64,000 nt of DNA from Paragonimus skrjabini miyazakii (lineage: Eukaryota > Platyhelminthes > Trematoda > Plagiorchiida > Troglotrematidae): contig JTDE01000156.1 of the NCBI GenBank assembly GCA_014338405.1, positions 69,575-133,574 of the forward strand, read 5' to 3'. This document shows, piece by piece, positions 38,471 to 49,710 of the stretch. A program made the translations under genes and the position numbers. The notes beneath the pieces were generated by a model. That model did not search any database and was not told the DNA's origin. It worked only from the letters and a program-made list of their open reading frames with translations. How positions within the stretch are numbered: position 1 is the stretch's first letter; each line of letters opens with the position of its first letter.

Positions 38471-41400
38471 GATTGCATCTCCAATAACTATATACTATGA
38501 CCAACCAAATTATATTTTCTGAATTCTAAGCCACTCTTACTTGAAACCGTTTTACTCATGGCCAGGAAATCGATGTCCTTCTCCTTCTTTGCTCAAACGT
38601 TATTAGAGTATTTGTTTATGCTATCGTAATAACCTATTATTACTGCCAAAAAACAGCTAATTCCAAGCAGTTTGTTACCACAATTTACACTCTCCTCAGT
38701 TTAACTGCATACGTCGGAATGCACTCTTTTAACGTCAAACTTACAAGACGGAAAGCGTGATTGTTGAACTATTATGTGTATGGTTAATCTTCCGTACGGC
38801 AATTGAGTCTCTCCGACTACTTTCTCAAAAACTTTTCTCTTTGATTCACACCACCTGTTGGGCCCATGACTGATCGTTTTCATTCTGCGTCGGTCTTTCA
38901 GATTTGAGAAAACGGACAACAAACGATAGTTTCCTTTTATGACACTCAGCCATGTGCTGATACACTTCTGAGGCTTTTATTAGTCTACGCTATCTAATCT
39001 CGTTTGCGTTGTATTTTGCGCTCTGGAAGAATTTTATCCAATTCATTTGACAGGTTGCTTGGCACGTTGGTTCGCAATTTTGGTAGTGTTTACGCACATC
39101 ATTAAAAATATTTATTCCTGCCGGAATATAGTAGACAGTTGTTGAGTCCCTTTTTGCTGGTGGTCATTTTGATCATAATGTAATATCTGCAATGGTATAT
39201 ACACTTGGAGCTACACCAGTTCATGTTGCGGAGAGCCATCTTGTGCCTAATCAGAACAGCTAGGCTCGGCGCCGAAGAGCAAGTGATCAACTAAGACGTA
39301 TCCAGTGATTTAGGTAAATCTCACATATCCATTATTATCTTAAACCGTCTAATACTTATTGGTGGGTTGTAACAGCAGATCACTGCCAGTGGAAGGCGTA
39401 AGTAGATCAAATAGTTTGGTTTCCAGTGCTGTGATGAAGACCGGGCTACTCTCATACCGCAAATGAAAAGTTTGAAAAAGAATGTGATTCTGACTCTACA
39501 ATCGAATATCTTTGGTTACCGTGTGACCTACTTGAATCTTCCGGTCGTGGTTCAACTGTTGTTGGATACACTACGCAGATGAAGGTAGACTATGTCCATC
39601 CCGTACTTTATCTTAAAGCACAATCACGTCGTTCATAATACAGTTTTTACGGAACAGTAGCCTACGCATTGAATTGTTTACTGCTAGGATTTGTCCTAAC
39701 TGATCGCTTTCAATGTCGGTAGTTTATTTCGACAATAAATCCTTCTCACTCACCTCTTGTATCAAGCCTTATATTGTTGTAGGTGTCCTCATGAACAAAC
39801 ACTTATAAATGACACATTTTTGACATATTTTCGACCATGCCAAAACCAAAAGCCGCTTCGGCATGTTGTAATTAATGCCTCAACACGGTTTGACGTTTGG
39901 TGACCTTTCACCTTGCATTTCGAACGATAACGTTATCTAGACAAACAGCCGCGTTCATTCATTGTGCGCCAGACAGGGTTGGCATGTCCAGTTCGTCCAA
40001 CACAGCTGGTGTCTTTATCATTCTCTATCGCACCCACCCAACCCTCCAAACACATGATCCTGCTCATATTCACGAACATTGTCAGACCAAAAGGTTATGA
40101 GGCCCTCTTATACGTGTTCACGTTATGAGAAGTTTGAAACGAGAATGACAACATATCGTGCCCGGACTCATTCACAAGAGCTAAGCGGTACACGGTCACA
40201 TCGAGAGGGCCTTCGTCTCCGTGACTTGTACCGCTTCATCTAACAAAGGAATTACAAGTCAAGGATTACTTTCATATCATCCCTTCCGTCTGTCACACCC
40301 CGCAAGCTTCTACTGGTTCTGTTAGTGATCCAGAAAAGTCACTCCTACTGTACAACCAGAACAATGATAAGTCGAAGTCTGTTATTCACTTATATTTCGT
40401 AAACTGCTATATACATTTCATATGTGTACATTTTTATTGGCAATATTCTGTTTCCGTTATAAGTAGAAGTTGTGCCAACATCGTCAGCATCAAAGCAACG
40501 TGACATCCATAACGTTGCTGTTGTAGGTGATGGCTTCAGCATTTTTGATAATTCTTTGTGTTACGCTTAATCGTTGTGGGCTGCCTTAGTTATCCCCGTT
40601 GCGGGACTGGCTCTTCAAACGGAATTCTACAACGTTTCGGTTTCTACGTCATCCGGATAGACGAAACCATCCAAGTATAAATGGTACCGTCAGTGAGAAG
40701 AACAAATAGCCAATGAGACGACTGATCGACAAATTCGAAATCGTTAATTGCAATGCACATTCTGATCGGGGATCACATCTGTACGCTTGTCTTTTTCTAT
40801 GCACTGGTACACAACGTCAACAACAAGAAAGTTTTATCCTAATAACGGCGATAGGTGTGTTACGAACGAACGGTTATTGGTTATAATAGTAGGGTGCTTT
40901 CGTCGTAAACTTTTAATCATCCTCCACGTTCAATCCTTTAGATCGGTCTAACGACGTGCTCTTATAGATCTATTCGGTGCACCCTTTTAACAAGCAGTTG
41001 ATCGAGTGAACTTGAAAGATGAGTATCCCATAACGTGTGTCGGTTTCCCACACCAGCACGCTGACACTAACATCTTTTAGTTTCAATCAACAGTTTTTTA
41101 CGACCCAAAATTTATATTTCCTATATATGTGGCATCAAAGTTGTCCTCTTAATCATACAATATGCATTAAGACAGACATATCAGGTACGTTCGTTCATCC
41201 AACCCGGACGTCAGGCGCCCATAACCAATGAGTTTGTTCAGAAAAACATATTTGTGGTATGCATCCGATCATCATAACACGATCCAACTTTGAGATTAGG
41301 GCAACTATCATTATTTACCAAATTCTCGTATTCTATGAAGAGTTCAGGAAGGAATGCATTGATTGGCAGGAAAGTTTCTGTTGAACTTTCACAGTCACGA

Positions 41401-42445
41401 ATATAGTGAAATGGTTTTCTTGTCATGTGCATAAGCGCTCTATCAGCGTGAGCGTTGTTAATGCGCGTACACTTTTTCTGGTACCCTAGTGATGGTCCGT
41501 GTTTTCGCCGACCTTTGACCAATCTCGTGAAAGTATGAGGAAATACAACTTTCCGGGTGGTCTTTGGGAGGCTCCACGTGCATGCACATAAGCAAGTGCG
41601 TAAGCACAGATTTGTGCGCATGCCTGGTTTGGTCAACGTAAGCTATCTAACTAATGCCAGCTAGCCATAAATAATAGTACGGGGAACTCACGTGCAAAAG
41701 AAAGGCTGGATTGGTTACTTGCACCAATAAACAAAGGTGAATCAGAAGCCTTCGTGACAAACGCTTCATGTCATCAGTGGAATGAAAGACAAGCATGTAG
41801 TATATTCCCAAAACATGTAAAAGAACGTCGTACTTGATTTTCTGATTAAATGACCTTATGGGTGAACGTGAGCTTTTTAATGCTGACTGCAACCTCATGC
41901 GATGAACTATCAATCGCCGTGTGGCAAACGGCTTGTTTTATTTCAACCCTCCACTTGGTTCGTATATGTTTGATGAACACGTTTTTGATAGGGAAACAAA
42001 GTTAGGAATAAACCCAGCACTTGGTTTAGAAGCAATCACTTTCCTGTCTGAAGAGAAGTTCCATTTTGCATACTCTCCCAGACTCGCCTGGTGATCTGTT
42101 GTAACTCAGTCAATTTTCAACATCTATATACTTGGAGGTAACTACTCGATGCAGCAAAGCTATACTTTTCGAAAAAATGAAACAAGAATATGAAAAGCTG
42201 TTGCTTGTGGTTAATTGGGTTTCAAGTTCAAGATTATACAACGAGGGTGTAAAGACTAAGGTGCACCGCGAGACGTTGACTATGGTCCATTTTGGAGTAC
42301 AAGGTTGAATAATTTCTAGAAACTATATGGATTTGATTTCAAAGCAGATTCGGTGAGACTGTGTAAACAAAATCACGATAACTATTCCCGTACTGTCATC
42401 ACATCAACAACATCCATCAAGTGTCAACCGAACTTCGTACGCTAT
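38471..42445. other. No gene recognised
   Basis: Only unassigned open frames are seen. The longest are 41238-41636 (132 codons) and 41647-41913 (88 codons), both minus strand, with no recognisable domain. The 41238 frame is rich in Lys, Arg, Thr and Cys near its start and lacks a clear signal peptide or splice context. The frame at 39897-40100 (plus) lies in a locally GC-richer block of unknown origin. Confidence 0.4.
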
Positions 42446-42828
42446 TGTAATAGCGTGTAGTGCGCCGCCATTTTGTTTTGTCACACATACTCCCTTCCGC
42501 TTCCTTTCAGGCCCTCGAACAAGCGGGTTGGCCGCGTCCGTGCAACGGGCGGAGGAGGATGACCAACCAGAGCCGGAGGTCGGCGGGCGGTGAGCGTGGG
42601 GCCACTTTTGATTGGTGGACTATTCCGGACCGTGGGACCCCGTATATATATATATGGACAAGGACGCGTTGTGGGCTGCTTCTCTCGGTGTCTGTATTGT
42701 GTTCAATACATGTTTACTGTTGACTTGTGACTTCTTTTCTTCTTTTCCGAGTCAGACCTGCTGTGTTTCGATTAACAAACGCTGGACATAGTGTGTTGTG
42801 CTTTTGATTGACTTTCTGGAATATTACA
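42446..42828 (+). mobile_element. Solo LTR of an LTR retrotransposon (383 bp)
   Basis: The block starts TGTAAT and ends ATTACA, a perfect 6-bp inverted terminal repeat with the TG...CA ends of LTRs. It is flanked on both sides by CTAT (42442-42445 and 42829-42832), a 4-bp target-site duplication. Inside, a GC-rich first half (likely U3) has an inverted CCAAT box (ATTGG at about 42611) and a TATA run at 42643-42655. A pyrimidine-rich second half follows. No internal coding region is attached, so recombination between two LTRs probably removed it. Short target duplications are usual for Ty3/Gypsy and BEL/Pao; the clade cannot be fixed from the LTR alone. Confidence 0.72.
42641..42657 (+). promoter_or_regulatory. 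TATA box of the solo LTR
   Basis: CGTATATATATATATGG sits about two thirds into the LTR and just after a GC-rich U3-like part, where an LTR core promoter is expected. The TATA run could be recognised on either strand. Confidence 0.5.
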
Positions 42829-42832
42829 CTAT

Positions 42833-44324
42833 TACGGTCTACCCTCTCCGCTTAACAAATGAACATTTTCAACTGTTCAGTGTCCAAACAAGATAATTGT
42901 TGTCTATCACTACACCAAAAACATTTTTTTTCTGATAATGAAGTTTCTCACTCTTCAGATAATCTAGGTTGCCTTATGTGAACGTTGCTGGATCACAGTT
43001 TGTGTATGAGTATACGTTTATTATGATAAGTATTAATTTACACTTATCAAGCACCGGATTAGGGGTTGAAACTATGATTGTTAGAATGTACCCTACAATC
43101 TAGCCAATTCCCGTCATATATAAATGTATATGGCTTTCTCAGCTGGGGTTTATAAACAGCAGATAAACTGATAGTCTGTGAAGTTTTAATAATACATTAG
43201 TGGTGCAACAGTAGTTTATCACTCTTAAATTTTCTAGTCGTTTCGGTATTGTTTGTAAGTTAAAATGCAGTAATCAGTAGCACCAAAGCTTCTAACGTGC
43301 CTGTAGTTATGATTGTGCTCACCGTTAAAAATTCAAATCTGAGTATTCTGAAGCTACACATTCCCTATGATAAGTTTTTATTAAATTGACTGGCCGACTA
43401 CTTTTTCTATTAATTCCTTCGAGTTAGTATGTAGAAAAATTTAGTCCCACTGTCAGGACTTACGAACGTTATCTCCAACCTGCCAGTAGTGATTAAGAAG
43501 AAAGTAGCAGAAATACTCCGTTCATTATTGCAGGGTTGGAAATCTCTTGGATTTTCTGATCCAAAATCTTATTCTTGGAAGTATTCAAAACAACCGCTGT
43601 TCGGTATTTTGCTTTTATTAAGTCAATTGTTGGCTAGAAACGAGTCGTATGCTATCAAACTTAATTGAACGCAGAATGTTAAATGAGGAAGTAAAACGAA
43701 AACGTTCCCACCAATTTCTTACCTGGTAGTCACATTTGGGACGCGCAGGCTCGAATGTCGCATATCTGGTTGCCTGTTTGCTAGTCGACAGCTTGTGAAA
43801 CAGACTGTTATCGTCCAAATTCCCACGTTTTCTTTCGTTTAATTTCATTTACATGAGAGACCGATTTCACCCTGTTTCTACCCATGACAAAATTATTGAT
43901 TCCTTCGAAATTACAAGTGGGTGTGCATCATACATTCATGCACTTAAGAGTTCGTAAATTCAAAGCGGGATTTTCAAACAGTGACGCTTTTCAACTATGT
44001 TTGGAGATTAAATTGAGCAGCCTGAACGAAAACTCTACTATTTTTTAGGCTACTGTCTTCACAAGGAGATAGTGTAGCAAGCAGGTTCATTAATGTGCAA
44101 CTGTATAAGTTTGGTTTGCTAAGGTGAGAACAAAATTGAAAAGATAGAGGGCGTGTTGTAGTCTGTGGATTTGAGGCGAAATGTGAAGCAGTTGCATTAT
44201 AATTAAGCCAGTGATGAAAATGATGGTATGACAAGTGGGTTATAGCGAAAATATAAGCAAAAGGTTCACCTCGTTGACAAACAGATAACCGAGGATTAAT
44301 AAGGAATTTGGTTAACTTAACCTG
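42833..44324. other. No gene recognised
   Basis: AT-rich sequence without recognisable domains. Open frames at 43618-43848 and 43995-44357 on the minus strand show no family signature; the second runs into the SINE-like copy at 44.3 kb. Confidence 0.45.
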
Positions 44325-44680
44325 AACTTCACTCATAATTGATCGCAGCTTTTGCATTCAGATGGACTTTCCAGCCAGCTTTTTTAGAAAAAGGGCACCA
44401 GGCACGATCTCTTCTCTTGTTAGAGTTTATTAATAGTGCGTATTCTTGTCACAGCCGGAATTTTAACTATGACCAAGATTTCATGAGGCCATTCTGTTGA
44501 CTATTGGTCCATTGAAATCACATTAAACACAAACTAATTACCCTATTTGAGCGCCCAACTATTTTCGCTTGTAGATACTGATCAAGTTATCCGACCATCT
44601 CGATATGTGATACAATTACTGCCTATTAAGTGCAACCTATAATCCCGTGATCAGGACTTGTGACTTGAGTCCGATTCACT
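44325..44680 (-). repeat. SINE-like element, long degraded copy
   Basis: On the plus strand it starts TTCACTCATAATTGATCGCAGC, then has ATGGACTTTCCAGCCAGC, TTTATTAATAGTGCGTATTCTTGTC and the far block ATAATCCCGTGATCAGGACTTG. The order is that of the 4.1- and 36.2-kb copies. The tRNA-like middle is barely recognisable. Confidence 0.6.
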
Positions 44681-45019
44681 GACTTCATTAAACCAACGGA
44701 ATAATGTTTAAGCCTTCCGGTGAATAACCAGAGCTTTGGTTGATTCAGCGTGCACATCAAACACAATTGATCATATTATCTACATGGTTATTTGGTGTAA
44801 TTCAAATCCAGGTCGTACTAATCCTAAGAATTGTTCGTAAACCATACATATTCGAACCTCGTGTTTAATGATTCTTTACGAAGTGCCCAACAAGAATCTC
44901 CACGAGTGTCTGAAACCTTCGATCAACAGTGAGTGAGATTCAAGTTTAATCAACAGGTGGCCAAGGGAATGTTTATATTTTCATAGAATGTTGGACTCCA
45001 CAAACAAATGGACATTACA

Positions 45020-45425
45020 CAAATTGAACATCACTCACAATTGACCGCAGCTGTCGCATTCCCATGGGAAGTTCAGTCAGTTCCTTTCAAAATGAAACAC
45101 TACACTCGAGCATCTCTCTTGTTACAGTTCGTCAGTGGTGAATATTCTTGTAACGAGCGAATGTGGTTGAGCGCTTACGTATGATGAGTCAGTCACGCCA
45201 AACGTGAGGTCAATGGCACAGTGGTAAACATGGTTTCCTCATGAAAGCGTGGCTGGAGTTCTAGTCCCGGGTGTCGCAAGGATATACGCCACTGATGAGC
45301 TGTAACACGAGCGAGACTCGAGTTTAGTGCTTCCTTTCGAAAGAGGCTGACTGAAATTTCTGTAGAAATGCGACGGCTGTGATCAGTTGTGGGTGTTGTT
45401 AAACTGATTTGAAACCAAAATCCTC
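45020..45425. repeat. Head-to-head inverted SINE-like pair around one tRNA-like segment
   Basis: The left arm (45025-45160) reads in minus orientation and the right arm (about 45276-45425) in plus orientation, each about 130-150 bp. Both carry the CGCAGCTGTCGCATT / AATGCGACGGCTGTG block, the CCTTTC block and the ACTCGAG block. Between them, 45209-45275 (plus) is the clearest tRNA-like head in the window: GTCAATGGCACAGTGGTAAAC (A box) and GAGTTCTAGTCCCGGG (B box). The arrangement would fold as a large imperfect hairpin. Confidence 0.7.
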
Positions 45426-46904
45426 CAGTGCCGACCAATAACCAAAATGGACTTTACTTCGGAAACCACCAATACAGAGCTTTTAGTCTTTCTGAAGCTA
45501 AACTAAAGTCTTAGTAAATTGGGGTAAGCTAGAAGACAACCAAGTAGATGATTGGCCTCAACCCAATATTCGCTAACTGCGAATGTTCGGATTTTCGGCA
45601 TTCTGATATACAGCCACTTCAAATACCATGGTTGAATGCTGCTCCATAAAAAATGTTTGGCGGCCTAAGTAGACAGATCAACAGAAAAGACGAACGTGGC
45701 GGACCTAGAATAAGGCAGCAATAGTCGACAACTGATCGCTTATTTACAAGAAGATGGTTAAGCTGGAGGCAAGCCTCCAGCAGATTACGTAAGAACCTAA
45801 ATCAGCATTACGTTTCTTGGCAAATACATTACAAGCGATCCAGCTCAAGATAGCCAGTTCTTTTGTGCCACCCTGGTAACTTTATCGGTCAAAGTATTCG
45901 TATCACCAAACTTCTTGGGATAGTTTGATGCTTTGGATAATGTATACAAAAGTGTTGGACATTTGATGCAGATTTTAAAGGTTATGAGTAAGGCCACCCA
46001 AGGTGGTTGAAACGTAGAGTATTACAACTTGCTCTTAACGTTGTGTTAGTCACAGTCCATTTATCAGTCTTCCGATTCCTTTGGAGACTAGGGTTTCTCT
46101 TTTGTTTCGACGGTACAAGTCTGCTGAGCTTAAGATGTTGGTAGATTCATGTTTTCTTTCAGTACATCCTAGGTATAAATGAAGCACCCGGATAACGAGA
46201 CATGAACGCTTTACCAGTCAAAATACCCTTATGATATAAGATTCAATGTAAAATGTATGGTTCTGTAGATCGGACTGAGTTGTGCTACACTTGCACTGAA
46301 TTCTTTTTTTAGTACCATTTATATTCCCTTCATATTACCGCTTGTAAATGATATAACCGTCTTCAGTTTCTGAAGGAGGACGGTTTTGTACTTTTGATGT
46401 CAAAACGTCAACAACTACCAGAACCGGTGTGCACCCAACTACCATCTCACCTGTCTACTAACTGGCAACGAAACAAAAGTCACTCGCGACATACGGTTTT
46501 AGTAGTAGCTTACCAGAAAATAATCGTGCATTACAAATGAACGCTCATCTACACACGAACCTTGGTGAAGCGCACTGCATCTCAAGAGCTTCTTCAAAGC
46601 TACCAGACAAAGAAATGAAATTACTACAAGTCATCCACCGTCAGTAGTTGCCCCTTTTTACAAGCTCTCCCTCACGTCCTTCTATATATTTTCTCATACA
46701 GAAAGAAGTTCTCAGCTGCATGTACACAAACCGTCTGAGTTTATTCAATAAAATTCCAGCCAGTCTTTCCTTCATCTCATGCAAGACATTGGAGCGCTTG
46801 TTAAAACGTATCATCTTCAAACACTTCCTAGGAAACGATCTTTCTGTCTCTACTAACCTTTTCTGCTCACTCTTGTCACGGACGACATTCTGGAATGTGC
46901 TCTT
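45426..46904. other. No gene recognised
   Basis: No family could be assigned here. From about 46650 to 47010 both strands are open over roughly 120 codons. The part after 46905 on the plus strand is explained by the adjoining RTE-type element; the remainder may be an older part of the same insertion. Confidence 0.45.
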
Positions 46905-47571
46905 GAGTTGCCCAGCAGTCATGGCGTCGAGCTTCTTGCTGGTGTTAAGCCGACTGATATGGAATATCCGGAAGAAATCGTTTATGTGTCTGACCAGCAT
47001 TTTCTCCTCCAATTAGCTTAAATCGAGTGAAATGAACATGCGAGTAATACTACCGTCCACCAGCGTGTATTCTGGAACACACAGGATGCGCAATTAATTG
47101 GCTAACTAATCGCTTTGCACAGTCTGCGGTGGTTGAGTCATGTACTCCGCATGTCAACTGAGCGTTTACTTTACCATGCAGTGTATATTGGGACCACCAA
47201 CAATTAGATAGAACAACGTAGTGGTCAGTGTACAACGTGGTCATAAAATATGAAGATTCTGACTGTTCCATTGTGCGAAGCGGGTAGGTGCCACCCACTT
47301 GGCTGGGGTCCTTGTGATCAATAAAATCCCTTGTTAGAAACGTTATCCTAGATGACGGTGTGCCGCAGCCAATGGCGTGCCTGCATTCACATCATTTCAG
47401 CTTCTTCCGCTTAGTCCCTTATTTTATTTTTGACATTTTCAGTAAATTTTCTTTCTCCAAGACATTCTACGTCATTGTTGAGGTGGGCGGCTGTACGAGC
47501 CTCGGTGCCTTCTAGTGAAGCGCATGGTTGTTACGATGATCATATTGACGACGAAGATGATGATGATGAGT
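46905..47571 (+). mobile_element. RTE-type (SR2-like) LINE, 3' part
   Basis: The decayed RT begins near GVELLAGVKPTDMEYPEE (about 46940), matching the region before the catalytic YADD box; here it reads YPEE, so the catalytic aspartates are lost. Downstream, in shifted frames, come ALHSLRWLSHVLRMSTERL (about 47120; usual LRWLGHVLRMPNHRL) and CHPLGWGPCDQ with SQWRACIH (about 47290-47390), the typical end of the ORF in trematode SR2-type elements. The element appears to end in a GAT-rich run (GACGACGAAGATGATGATGATGAG, about 47548-47571), as RTE elements often end in short tandem repeats. It is non-functional. Confidence 0.75.
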
Positions 47572-47621
47572 CTGGTTTAGGTCAACGACAATTATCTCTG
47601 TTCTGACGATAAATTCTTTGA

Positions 47622-48660
47622 GTTCGCAAACTCTTTTAACCGTATCCCGCATGATCATGCCAAACATAAACTCGAGGCTTATGGCGTTCAAGGAGATGTC
47701 TTTCTGTGGATCATTTTTCCTGAGATTAAAACCTTTAGAATCTACATCAGGGCAAACCTTCCATCTGCTTTCCTGATTTCTGTGGGAGTTCATAAAACGC
47801 CAATGATCGATCCTCCTTCGATTTTTATTTACATCAACGATCTTTCAGACAATACTTATAGTGATACATTACCCCACGGATTGATTCTGACACGATGGAG
47901 CGCTAGTCAGATTATTGAATTCTTTCTATAAATTAAAATAGGTGTACGCATTTCAGTCGATGAGGACTCTGGCAATGCCTGCCTGAGTCATAGTACACTC
48001 AACACAGTAGACATCACCAAAACATATCTGAAGAAATATCTACGTATCTGAACGTTGCATAGCAAATCCTTCGGGCATCATCACGAGATGACCATAAAAG
48101 ATTGATTCGATACTCCTAAGATGACAAAACGAACGTTTACCCGCGCAGATAGGTAAGTGTTTTGAACGCTATACTAGAGTTATACAAGACCGCTGCTTAA
48201 TTATGTCTACCGCGCCGTGTATACCTGCTTAAAGAACGACATGTCTGTTGTCGAGCATGCTCTGGGCGCAGCTATCAAGCTGAACACCGGCTTGCAACAG
48301 GTTACCTATGGGGTCACAGAGGGAAACTGGTGATCGTTACCCACATGAATCTCGTAGACTCTACGTTGGTCTACTAACGACACACTTCTTATTTAGCATA
48401 GGACTGTTCGCCGGGGACTTCTTTATACTAATAAATACAGGCGGTCGACTAAGCCTTGACAAGAAACTTCGTTGGCTCTGCCCTCAGACCATAGGCAGCA
48501 ATTCTTTTCTTACAGGGTTCTCAATCACCGCAACAATCTTCAATCTGAGGTCTTTAGTTGTTCCTCTAGAAATCATTTTGGAACGCTGTTAGATTCATTT
48601 TCACTCAAAACCTCGCTTGTTTGTTCTCTTTTTATGGTAATGTATCCTGTTGTCAACTAG
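47622..48660 (+). mobile_element. CR1-like LINE remnant (RT and C-terminal part)
   Basis: The first part (about 47622-47880) reads ANSFNRIPHDHAKHKLEAYG, then GDVFLWI and IFIYINDLSDNTYSDTLPHG. This aligns with the RT core of CR1-like elements (usual FDRVPH, GVPQGSVLGP and YINDLPD, with YADD next). The YADD position is altered. The end (about 48240-48660) keeps the C-terminal signature in several frames: HRQQFFSYRVLNHRNNLQS, then FGTLLDSF and a stop at 48658. Frameshifts and stops make it inactive, and the middle of the RT is short or deleted. It lies 50 bp after the RTE-type element in the same direction. Confidence 0.75.
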
Positions 48661-49640
48661 TCTTTCAACTCAACGGACGTCAGTTGGATGTTGAAATAGA
48701 CACGCCAACTGGATCTGGGTAACTTGCGCCACTAACCTCGAACCCGTGTAGTGACCGATGAAGTTGGTGAAAGTGTCTGTTGCCTTCTATCTACTGATGG
48801 ATCGAATCTTTAGGACATTGAAGACGACCAACTGCAGCATATTCTAATAGGTCATCATGCTGTAAGAGAAAATATCTCATTCAAACAGATGTCGAGACTT
48901 TAAATCGTTGAACTTCTTCTCGTGAATCCGCAGAATGCTCCCAACAAAAAAACGAAAAATATTTCTGTCCGACGTTCACAGAAGATAAAATAAGCGAACC
49001 TTAGGTCTCCTGATAGCAGCCTGTACTTGAGTGGTAACTAAGTAGCATATAACCATGGAAAAATAAGTGTCCGGACAGATAGAATACGAACAGAATTTGG
49101 TGCAGTATATGCAATCAGAAATACACCAATAATTACTAATTACAATATTTTACAAGTTACTTAGTGCATTGTTTTACGACATCAAAAATTTCTTAATTTG
49201 CAGTTGATTCATTTGTGTTACGAACAACCAGTAAAGCAGGTTCTTGTGTTCTTTTACTATCTACTATGTTTAAATTTGAAGTTTCTAAGGCAAGTTGCTG
49301 TGTTCGAAACTATCTCCAGGTGATAAACGCCCGAATTAATCAATCAGTAGTGAGTGATTATTTAGCGCGTCTGGAAGTTCATGTGTCTGAATATTCTAGA
49401 AGGAACAAAAACCAAACTTTTTACACCACAAGATAAGGCTTTGCTGTTCAAAAAGGTTGTTAGCAACACTAACAAAAATGCAGTAGTTTGATAGCCCGGT
49501 GGTTAATAGATAGATTTTGAAGAAAATTGTAATAGATATGTTTAAAATAAATATCAAACCATTTTTGCTGACTTCTTCATTCGACAAAACCACGAAAACC
49601 ACCCCTGCGCCGTTATCGGCGGGGTAGACGGTGGGCAAAT
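48661..49640. other. No gene recognised
   Basis: AT-rich sequence with short frames only (for example 49215-49436 plus and 49396-49638 minus), none with a domain I recognise. Confidence 0.45.
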
Positions 49641-49642
49641 TG

Positions 49643-49710
49643 CGGGCATTCGAACTAGGGACCCGTGCTGGCCGTGAGCGGGCTATAAAAAAGAGTGGCC
49701 ACTAAGGTTT
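49643..49710 (-). repeat. Possible tRNA-like relic
   Basis: On the minus strand GGGTCCCTAGTTCGAATGCCC resembles a Pol III B box with flanking T-arm, preceded by GCCCGCTCACGGCCAGCACG. The A-box half is unclear and no cloverleaf could be drawn. It may be the head of another SINE family. Confidence 0.3.

Noticed and set aside
45193..45438. 81-codon minus-strand frame
   Set aside because: Entirely inside the SINE-like inverted pair, with no coding evidence.
46641..47012. 123-codon minus-strand frame, basic and gene-like
   Set aside because: Its left-hand portion is antisense to the RTE-type element (VELLAGVKPTD...YPEE on the plus strand); no independent domain.
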